DNA of 64,000 bases from Ophiura sarsii (lineage: Eukaryota; Echinodermata; Ophiuroidea; Amphilepidida; Ophiuridae). The DNA lies in assembly GCA_035610835.1 (NCBI GenBank), contig CM069448.1:12338462-12402461 (forward strand), written 5' to 3'. This document shows, piece by piece, positions 22,301 through 34,300 of this stretch (position 1 is its first letter; every line of letters begins with the position of its first letter). Below the pieces are notes generated by a model. It was not told the origin of the DNA. It saw only the letters and a program-made list of their open reading frames with translations, and searched no databases. The position numbers and the translations under genes are program-made.

Positions 22301-25300
22301 CACAAATCAAATGTGCCAAAATTACCGTTATCTGTGCTAAACAGTCAATAGGTAATGATCAATAATCAAATCGGCCATGCTTGAGAACCATGAATGGTTT
22401 ACACAAAGATTTGCACCAGTGAGCACAACACACACAAGTTAACCCTCATCTCTTTAGAAAACCATTATTTGGGTATTTGCAGCCTACTGGGTTAACAATT
22501 ACTCCAGGTGGAAGGTCATGAAGGTAAGTGATGAAAGGTTTAGGCCTACAACTTGTACATTTTTTCTGAGACACGGTAAACGTTTTGCAGTTTCAATATG
22601 CCGCGTTTTACAGATTTGGAGAGAGCCCGTGCCATTACCTATTGACTGTTTAGCATAGATAACGGTAATTTTGGCACATTTGATTTGTGACTTTGCCTCA
22701 TTCTCATCCATGTGGCCAAGTCCAGCAACATGTCATCATTGCACATGTGGTATCATTTTAAAGAAGAACACTTCAGCTTTCCATTGATATGCAACATAAT
22801 ACATGAGGGTAATAAATAATAAAAATATACTTGATTAAAAAAAGTTTCCTAACTTTGTGTGAGCAGTTTACATAGTCTTATCATTAACCTCTAATTGACT
22901 ATCTAACCAAGCCTTGAATCAAGCTGGGAGATTTATTTGCCCCTGGTATTTTTAAAATTTTGCACAGAAAGTATAATAGGACAGGAGCTACCTTTGTACA
23001 TTGTACATGTATGCTTATGTGATTTACATATATAGTAGTCCGATTCACTAAAATTTAAGATAAAGTAAGTTAAATTTTGATCATTTTTTTGAAATACAGA
23101 AATATTGACTTTCATTTTCTTAGTATCAGCTTTTATGTTGTTTTCATTACAACTTTTTATGAATATATTAGGAGACACAACCCAAAACAGTGGAGCAGTC
23201 AGAAAACCATCAAGCTCCTACCGAAGAAACAAACAACAGTGCAATATCTCAACCAAACCAGTTCCCACAACCACCAACTGAATTTCAAACATCTATCAGC
23301 ATAGAGCATTCCCAATTATCAATATCAGGGGCCAAAGAGGATAAAGACACATCTCAAGATTCTGATGAACAGCAGAGTGAGACCCCTACAGAGCCGTCTG
23401 AACAGTTGCTAAAAGCGCAGGCTGAATGGGATGCTGTGGGCACAATACAACCTGGTAGGTCAATTAATTGTCAGTTCTATGGCACCAGTTTTATGCCCAC
23501 TGCCGAACCAAGGCCAATCTAAGATGAAGGTGAGGTGTCATTGAATATAAATGATGATCATTTAAAAAAGTGTCTTAATTGGATTAACTGTTGCCCAGAA
23601 AATCTGAGGTTCAAAAGTACTATTTTAGTCAGATTTAAAAAAGGGGCTTACCTAAATACTGCAAATGCAATATGGAACAATTTATTACATGTTTTTACAA
23701 ATTTGGAAGAGGGGCTGGTTCAAATTGACAAATTTCTTAAATTGAGTTTCAATCCCCTCAAGCTCCCCTGAAAATGCAACCCATAACAATATAATTATAA
23801 ATACATTGTATGCTTCACTTGAAAGTCTAGTCTAATCCTGCTGTGGCCTTAAATCTTCATATAAGGTTTTTTTTTTTCAATATTGAGGAAATTCACCCAA
23901 TGTTTTGTTAAAATGGTCTCTTGCCTCAAACTGGCAGAATTAGGTTGGAAAAGGGTTCTTGATTACGTCAACACCTTCCTTTCATTACAATGCCCCGCCC
24001 TCTATTTCAGTTTATTCGATGACTTATTCTCTGTTCATTTTCGCAAAGGTATTTATTTTGCTTACCTAAAATGTCACCATATTAAATTGTGTATTTGATT
24101 AAATACCGGAGCATCTACCTATTTTCCTTGAAGGAGCTCGCCAATTCAAAATGATGCCACCTATAGTTGATTATTTCATTGGCATTAAATTCAATTTGTA
24201 ATTATATGATAACATCTTACACTTAATTTATCCATTTGTATGTAATTTATGCAAAACAGCCGGATCTGCTGGAGATGCACCAGGTATAGTAGGGTGAATG
24301 ATTTATAGCATTAATATTGGTAACTATAGTTTGATCTGTTCCAAATTGGCAACCCTCCTTATTTACAGCAACAAACTAATCCAAAGAGGATGGGCGCACA
24401 TGTGCTGATGTGCACATAACGCATGTGTGGCTAAAATCGCACATGTATTGCTAAATTGTGCGGATGTGCTTGGATTATTGTTGCGTGCAGAGAGATAAAA
24501 GGGCACATTTATCGCCAATTTGGAACTAAATAAACTATAGCTATCATTGCAAATAAGTGTACATGGAAGTTATAGAACTGCACACTTCTCATATGAACAA
24601 TGAGTCAATAGTCATCATATCTTGTCTACAGAATTGGTCTACATTGGGTTTTTACTTAGATCTACATTAGAATTTTTAATACTGCAAACATACCAAAACT
24701 ACTTGTTTTTCATATTAAAACTGGAATTCAGGTTGGTATTTGTATGGTTTAAATATCTGCACTTTGTTTACATTTCAAAAGCACTTTTAGATTCATTTCG
24801 TTTCCTTTAAGAGTGCCGAATATGTAATAATTCAAAACATCAGTATACTTAGGAATAATTTATATACCTTTTACAAACCATGTTATTTGAGCTCCGTAGC
24901 TTTCGAGGTCATCATGACCCCTTTATTCAACGTAGTGTTTACTTCCCTCAACTTGCCACATGACCGCTTTTTGGGTGATCACATGACAGCAGTTCATCAT
25001 AGATGGCGGGTAGGTTGTAGCCGGTGTCTCGGTTGAGGGTAGGTTTCTGTGTCCTTATTTCAATAGCCTCTCCGATCTTACGTTTCCAACACTTCTCTGG
25101 CGATCACTTGGACTCAGAGTGGCTATTGAAATAAGGACACAGAAACCAACCCTCAACCGAGACACTGGCTACAACCTACCCGCCATCTACGATAACCTGC
25201 TGTCCTGTGATCGCCCCAAAAAGCGATCATGTGACAAGTGGAGGGAAGTAAACACTACGCTGAATGAAAGCTACGGAGCTCAAATAACATGGTTTGTAAA

Positions 25301-28300
25301 AGGTATCTAAATTATTCCTAAAATCATGATCGAACCCAATATCAGTCTACATGCATCTATCAGTATACTTGTAAGACCGCAAATCAATTCAAAATCAATT
25401 GCAGCAAGATTCTTCCATATCGTCGCTGTTCTGACATAACGACACATCACAACAGAATTAAGTAAAAAGTGATGTGTCGTTATGTCAGAACAGCGACGAT
25501 ATATTCAATTGCTATTTACAGCTGTAGGGAGATGGGGGTTAGTTGGATCATGAGATTAGTTGCAACATTGAGATTTCATTCAGGCATAATTACTTTATAA
25601 ATTACTACCACCCAAGTGTACCCATTAGCTGCCAAATGATTCAGGTTTCACTGGGGGGGGGGGGGGCGTAGACTGAATCCTTCTGGTCATCACAATGTAC
25701 GGCCCCTGCGAGGCTGCTCAAAAGTGAAGACTGAAAAAAATACAGTTCGTTCCAAAAGTGTGCGCTGATAAACTCGTGGATTAACATGAACTCATTCATG
25801 CACTATCACGCCACACTGCGTTAGTGGTTTCAGGCAGGTTTGGGTGTATCCTTGGTGTAATTCATTCATGAGTTAGACTGGTGATAAGACTCTATTACTG
25901 AATAAAGCTCTCTAATCCTTTAATACAGATTTCGTGCTAGGCTAATTCCGTGCAGAATTACATGAAGGATAAACCCAGGTTTGTGCATTGTGGGGCGCGG
26001 CTGGGCGCACTTGTTTACCACCCATGGTGTAGTGTGACAATCATGAATAACGCTACAGTTTAAATTTGAGCAATCAGGGGCTTTGGCGTTGTTCTCGGGC
26101 AGACTTGCGCATGGGCAGTTAAGTCAGAAGTAACCGGAAGTGACGTGACTTCCCACGACACTTCCGTTCACTTTTTTGCCGTGATATTTTCCCAGTCCCT
26201 CGATTTGGTCCGCCATTTTTAAAGATGACAGAGGGATACGGGGAGCTAGTCGGGGGTGGGGGGGGGGGGGGGGGTGGGGGGGTGTAGTATTATATAACTT
26301 GACTATATGCCTGAAAGAAATCTGATGTTCCAACCCTCATCTCCCTTATTTATAGTTTGTTGAATGGTATTGCTCAGAAATGACCAGTCTCCTTCCCAAG
26401 GTGTCATTATTTACAACAAGTAGTACGGTTTTACTATGTTTTTTGTTTTTGGAAATTTTGTGGTGCTTTCAATATATATGTATTGTATTTGTCCATTAGA
26501 GTTAGTAATGTTTGGAACTTTGCTAGTATGGCAAGTTCATTTAGTTTCTATGTTGTTCTATTACAATTAATTGTGATTGTATTATCATTAGAATTTGAAA
26601 CAGCAGGTCTAAGGTATTGCATGTTACTGTTTTGTGTTACTTTTCTACATTTTCTACATTTTTAGAGATGGTTTTCAGATTTCAAGTTTTATTTGGTCTA
26701 TGGGCTTGACCGACCGATTTATTCCCTTTTAGAAAGGCTTTTTGAATTTATTTTGAAAATTTTGATTAAAAACAAACCTTTGAAAAAAGTTGGAAATAAA
26801 ACATCCCAAAACAAAAATGGCAGACTGACCGTCCCTACCTGTATTGATGGTCTGTTTGCCTGTAGAACAGGGTGGGTTTTGTGTGGCCTAATAGACAAGA
26901 CACTTATAGATAGATCCATATGCACAAAGGTGATAGAGCAGGTCTAGATTTAAAGGCAAAAAAAAAAAGTTGACTCGCCCTTTCACTTTTTTTGGTTTTT
27001 TTTTTTAGGTTTTTTTTGTTTTTTAAAAAAAAAATTAAACAAGCAGATACTACTCAAAAACACGTTTTCACCTTTCTTTATTGTTATGTGCTTCTTTTAG
27101 TTGTTTTTTTCAAAGTTTTTAAAAAAAATTAAATTAAATTAAAAAAACCAGCGACCCTAGATTTCCGAAAATTCGGGTCGGTCGGAAAGGGCAAGTCAAT
27201 TTTTTTCCCTTTTCCTAATAGATTGTGGTATTGAAGCTTTTTGCCTTTTGAGCTATGTTTTGAATAAAGGAGGACAAATTAAAAATACTGTTTGTACTTA
27301 ACTGCCATTTAGAATTGGTGTTAAAAAACATGTTATGTGCATGCAGACATTTAGGATATAGAATAAAAGTTCATCTGTGTTGGTAATAAAATAATTTTAA
27401 GTTTAACTTAGGAAAATTATTACCCAGAGTTTTTCAGATGACTGCACTTTTCATCAGCAGATTTATGACCCAATTTGTTGAACTAGAGACCTTCCGGAAA
27501 TGTACGGCCAGAATTGGGTCATAGACACTTTAGGTAATTTGTATCGGCCCCTGTCTTTGTTCAGTGATGGCTGCTTGTTGGCTATAATGTAAAGCGGAGA
27601 TCTTGGATATAGGGATCCTTGTTGGTTTAGAGAACGTTTTTAAGGAGGCCATTAACATCAGAGCCATCGCTCAGTAATGCCAATACAATTTACCTTGCAA
27701 ATGTAACCTGATCTATTCTAAGCCAAAGATTTATAACTTCACTCTGTATGACTATACGACATTCCTGAATGTTTCACTACATTAAGGAATATTCAATTGT
27801 TTTAATCCAACGCAAGTCAAAGACATTCTAAATGACTTTGCTCTTGAGTTTGAATGTCAAGTTCACAAAATTGGGTCATAATTCTGCTGATAAAAGGTGC
27901 AGCAGCACCTGAGAATTCTAGGTATTTGTTTATCTTGTGTTTTTGAGATCAGAAGTGAAACTTCAAGTAAGTCATTTTGTATGCCTGATTGATGTAACAG
28001 GTTTGGAAAGAGATGTATGCTTTTATGGGATAAGATGCTAAGGCGTGAAGTTGGTTGATTTTGGTTTGGTGTTAAGGAATTTATTTTATTAGATTTGAAT
28101 CATTATTTCATTTATTTGATGCTTTTTGATGAATTTATTTGTTTGCTGTGGTATTTGCATTTTTGGTGTGCTTTTTTGTAACTCAATGATGGTTTGTTTT
28201 GTAGTACCCAAGATGCAATCATAACAAGTTTGTTAAGGACCTGATTTTAAATATGGCAATATTAGGTGTGTGAGAGAGAAAAAACATTGATTTTTTTAAA

Positions 28301-31300
28301 ATACAATTCTTATTGTTGAAAATGTGTGATTGAGCAACCCGTGAAATGTCTGTCTATACATGTAGAACCAAGGAGTTATTGTAGTAAACTGGAGGAGGCA
28401 TGAGCATTCAACTAACTCTGTCTTAGGTGCTAATGGGTTCTTTTGTCCACAGGAGGTTCTGGTCGACCTGATATTACCCACGGTTCATTGGGTATTAATA
28501 TGTAGAATGAACCCTTCCAGTCTTCACTATTAACACACCCTCTTTTCTAAATGCCGGCGATATAGAGGGACATGGGGATCTAGACTAGTTTATATATAGC
28601 ATCATGGCGGCTTTCAAGCATTTATTTTCAAAGAAAATAAATACGGTTACCACCTATGCTTCAAACTGCTAAAAATATTGTATACACATTGATTTTCAAC
28701 ATCGTGTGCGACTTCATGATAATTAACAAAAAACTAATTACATTTTGATTTGGCTACTTGTGTTGCGCCGCGGCAAAAAAATGGGCGCTGCGCGCCTTGA
28801 AAAAGTGAACTGTGACCTAGAGGGTACTTACATTGCGATGTGGGAGACCTCTTAGTTAACAACCCTGTGATGCAATAAGAGGATTACAAGGAACAAACCT
28901 GGATTGAATGCGGCCAAACAACCGTGCTTACAAGGCAAGTGAAGTCGCGTGGCTTTTGTTGATTGAAAAAAAAGCGATTAATAATTTCTTGTGCCGTCTC
29001 CATTCTATAATAACTCCTTGATAGAACAGTGTAAAAAAATCTTCACATTATATTTTATAAACCGGAAATCCAGGCAATAAATGTTGGCACACTTTAGTAT
29101 GCAATTGATCAAATTTCACACCCCATCCCCCAAAATATGTCAATTGAAGATTTGTTACAGCAGCCAATTTAGTAGACCCTACATTTGAATGTACACTTGT
29201 ACTTTTCACACACATACCTTAGACACAACAACTAATTTAGCGTACAATGACTGAAGTTTGCTAACTATTTTTTGGTGGTTATATTGCATTTTCACCTTTT
29301 GTTAACGCACATGTTCTCTATCATACATGATTTATCTATTTAATGTAATTTGCTATTCCTATTTATTTTATAGGCAAATATGGACCAGAGTCTGGCCAGA
29401 CACCCATCATATCTTTTAACGAAACTTTAGCACATTTCCAGAGAAGTGATATGTCTCAGTATATGGTAAGAATAGTTGTGTTCACACTTTTCATGCGGCT
29501 ATAAGTTTTACTATACAAAACAGATGTTTCAAAGCCTTTCCTAACTTTCTAAGTATATCTCAAGAATTAATGAACTAATACTAGGCATGTTTGTACTTAT
29601 TGTATTGCATTTCTCATGGTGATTCCAAATATGTGATGAAATTCAATAATATTGACATTTTTTAAACATTTTGTTCAATTTTGGAACTGTCGTCTGCAGA
29701 CACCTGCCGTGTGGAAATTGTTAAAGAATGCAATATAGGGTGTCCCAGATTAATTTATACCCTGTTTGATCAAAATAGTTTAAATATAAAAACAACAGTG
29801 TATCTCAATCCAATACCTGCAATACACTGGTGCAGTGTGCAATATATACTTTTTTTATTTGTGTAGCAATTCCAAATATTGCATAGCATTTCATCACATC
29901 ATGCGATACAATTGGGAAATTGAATAGCAATTCTTCAAAATTGTGTAGCATTTCGCTATGCGATACCGGATATATTGCACACGGCACTGGTGGTCATGTC
30001 TCATATTTATTCTCTTAATTTCATGTAGTTATCTATGTTGGTTCAGGTGTGCTATGATGTTGCTGAAATTGATGAAAATTGGGTTTTTCTCACAATTTTG
30101 ACGTCTTTTCAAATGATAAGCTTCTCGGCACTATGAAACCTACAGCCAAATAAAGGATTGTATTATAATAATCATAATAATAACTGCATGTGCTTATTTC
30201 GCACTGTTACAAAAATGATCATCACACTTAAAGAAGGTGTCCGGCAAGCAAAACATTGTGCATTATATGTTTGAAAAATAATTATCGCGCCCAAATCACG
30301 TAGTAATATAGAACAAAACATCATACTTATCTTAAAAACTGAATAAACACTGCCATCTCTTAACATGCCAATTTTAAAATTCGCGGCAATCGAAAGTCCC
30401 GGCATCAATGAAGTCATAGTTATACAATGCACTTGCGTAAATTTGAGCACCAATAACCATGACGTCATTGATCCCGGGACTTTCGATCACCGCGAATTTT
30501 TAAAATGGCATGTTGAGAGATGGCAGTTTTTTATTCATTTTTATGATAAGTATGATGTTTTGTTCTATATAACTTCGTGATTTGGGCTTGATAATTATTT
30601 TACTAACATATAATGCACAATGTTGTGCTTGCTGGACACTTTCTTTAACAAAAAGCATACAAAATACAAACATCAGAACAAACCCGATGCAGAAATTAAT
30701 GCAAAGAAATTAAGTCAGTCAAGCCGAACAATTCCTTTATGTCATACAAATGATACTTCGCAAACAGTAAACATAAGTCAACTCGTTTAGTGGCAATCCA
30801 AACAGGACACAGCAAATTACCTAATAACATTTCAATAGACCTCTTTGCTGAACATGGTCAGTGGTTTTAAAGATTTTCCAAAGAAATAAATGTTGGTTAA
30901 ACTTGGACTGGGAACCACAGGAATGCAATACTTAATAATTAATTAATTAATTAATCAATTGATTACACTCTTAGTAGTTTCAAACTAATCAGAAAGCAGA
31001 AAACTAAAATATGTGGAGTGCATTGAAAATGTCTAATTGAACCTCACATGTTCGCCATACAATACAATGCGTGCTCCACATACTTTGTCTTGATTCATTG
31101 TTCAGGAAGCACAGGTTCACCAAATTTTATTGTGCGTGTTAGCAAACTTGTCTTTATGAAAGTGATTAAATTATGCACAAAAGAGTGGGTTTTAATTTGA
31201 AGTGACGTGTATAAATTGGGTCAATGCATGTTTTGTTTCTCGAAAAATCAGTAAACTCAATTCACTTGCGCAAATGTTGATATGCTCACAATAGCATTCC

Positions 31301-34300
31301 CCCTACAGGTTTGTGCCATGTACATCAACATCAGCGCGCGTCCAGCCGTCCATTGATTTGTCTAATTTCTCTCGCAACAACACACACGCATTTATTGACG
31401 TATAAATACTATAGTTGTCAGTTAACTTACCCATCTGTTCCAGGGTGTAGCTATTCTCGGTCAATACCACTATTTTGTCAGATTGGTACAGCAGCTACAT
31501 ATGCTTATCAACCATCAACCCTTGATCAAAAGTGAACTGTTCAGATTGTCCTTAACACAAATTTCTATTTTTGTTAATTGAACAACAGAGTAAAATCAAA
31601 CCTACAGTCCAGCGTTCAGGGTGGTATGCTATAAAGCATTTTATAATAGGTCCACCAAAGATGAAACCTAGCCTACATGAAGAAAGGAATCTTGTATTTG
31701 CCATAGCACAATGTGAGTATAAACATTTATTTTGATAGAGTGAGAGAGGGGGGGGGGGGGAAGTACAGTATAAATGTGTTTAGAAATATTTATGTGCACA
31801 TTTTGATGTGTCTAATTTAGCTCTCTCGTAAACCTGAGAATTTGACCCATATATTTGAACATTTTGATGAAATATATCTTTAAGATCTTAAATCAAGCAT
31901 TGTACTTTACAGCTTAATGCAACCATTGTCTGGTTATGACTCCTTCATGAGATTTGGTATTTTGCCCAAGTTAACTGCTACCTTGCAGGATGTTATTCAA
32001 GTGCGCACCCCCCCCCCCCCCCCCCCACCCCCCCACCCCCCACCCCCCCCCCCCACCCCCGAGGTATGTGACTTGTTGGACTTAGAAACTACATATATTA
32101 TGATATTGCTGTTGTTCAAACTCATCAATTTAGAGAATCTTGTAAACTCAAAATCAGTTTTGTCTGTTATCTGAAAATAGAATGAACGTTCATTTTTTAG
32201 AATTTTTATTTTCAAAATATCATGTTTACCAAATGTGTCTGTTTTTTAAATTCCATTTTTACTTTGTGATGATTTTGCTCACCCATAACTTTATTATTTT
32301 ATTTTTAATTTCAGGTCCTTTTGATGACAGCTCAGAAATTCACAAGAGAGTATTACAGACCATATATAAGCAGCTAACAGGGAGTACTATAGATTGTCCA
32401 AGATATGGTGCACATTGGGAACAGATAGGATTCCAAGGTAAATGGGAAAGAAATACCAAGGACAATACCCAGAGCTAGACTGGATCCTCATAACTCTCTA
32501 TGGCTGCCATCTTTAAAAAGGCAGCCATTAAAAATGGCGGACCAAATTGAGGGGGAAAAAGTGAACAGAAGAAAACCATGATACTTGTCACCCTGAGACA
32601 AGTATACTTGTCTAAGGCCCAAAACAAAAAATGAGTTGGCTTGCCCTTTTCGACCGACCCGAAATTTCGGGTCGCTATTTTTTATTTTTTTATTTAAAAA
32701 AAAAAGAAGTTAAAATGGGTTTTTTTTTAATTTACCAGAAGCACATAACAATAAAGAAAGATCAAAACGTGTTTTTGAGTAGTATCTGATTTTTAAAAAT
32801 CAAAAATCAAATCTTTAAAATGTGTGTTTTTATAGTATCTCCCTGTTTAAAATTTAAAATTTAAAAAAAAAATCAGACCGTCCGACCAAGGTTCTGGCCC
32901 TGAAAGGGCAAGTTAACTTCTTCTTTTTTTGGCCTAAGACTTCACCACAACACTTTCAGTCACTTCAAACTTCATTGCCAATGCACAAGTCTGCCCAACC
33001 CCAACACCAAAGCACCTGATTGGTCTGATTTAAACTGTAGCATGTCACGCTGCTCAATGGTACCGCTAGGGTTCAAAGGGTTAAAGAATGCAATAATTTG
33101 AAGCAGGAAATTGGTTAACAACTCGCTGGATTTGCTGATTTTATAAAGGGGTACATTTGTGATTGTTTGATTAAAATAAATCTAACAAAAGGTGTTACTT
33201 TTATAATAAAAGATAAAAATAACCAATCAACTAAATAAGAATGAGAATAAAATGTAGTTTGTAGCAGGTTTGCTATATACGTTGGTCTCATAATGTATAA
33301 ACTACCATATTTGTGTTGTCTCCAAATATGGTAGTTTATACATTATAAGACCAAAGTATATAGCAAAACAGCTACAAAATTATATTTCTTTCTCTAATAT
33401 TTGGTTTTGGAACTATAAATTTTTCAGTCTTCACATGAGCATCCTCATGTGTAAATGTTGGGAAGGATTTATGTGCAACCAAGAGCCACACACCCTAATG
33501 TTAATGGCCAGGCATCGCAGACAGAAATCATCGCTAGCTCCATGTTGAAGCTGTTCAATCAATCAATTACTTTCAATCATCACACATTTAATTTCAGTTA
33601 ATCATTAATAGTATACAGGGTGCCCAGAATGATTTATACCATGTTTGAAAAAAATATATAGAAATATAAATCAAAATTTCAATCTAATTACTGCAATACA
33701 CTTGTGGACATGTTCCCTACTTATTCTATTAATTTCATAAATATACCTCTTTTTGTTCAGGTGTAGCAAGGCATTGCTGAAAATATATGACAATTAGTTC
33801 ATTAAATGTCAAAGCATTTCAAATTTTTAACCTCAAACCACTATTAAAACTACCGCCTAAAAGAATTGTATTAAGTCAGTCGAGCTGAACAATTCATTTA
33901 CATCATTACCAATAGTTGACATCAATCAATTCTTAGTGGAAATTAAGGACACAGCAATTTACCTTCATAACATTTCAAAACACCTTTTTGCTTTTAAGAA
34001 ATTCTAAAACAGATCATTTCAGTAACATTTGGAATCTCTACATTACTTTTACAAAATAGTAATTTCTCTCAGAAAAGTCAAATGTTTTAAAATTCAAAAT
34101 TCCTTAAAAAGCTTTTTTCTTTGAATAAGTTCATCAGGCTAAGAAAGCTATTATTATATATAAGCCCACTAATACTCTGACCAATAGCAATGGTATTAAT
34201 AAGCAAATAAATGCAAATTTCCCAGTATAAATAATTCTGGGACACCCTGTAGAATGTTCATATACAACATGAGGTAGAATATATTGTGCAAATATACCAT

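Noticed and set aside
31997..32215. Gly-rich and Pro-rich frames
   Set aside because: Caused by the poly-C tract near 32030.
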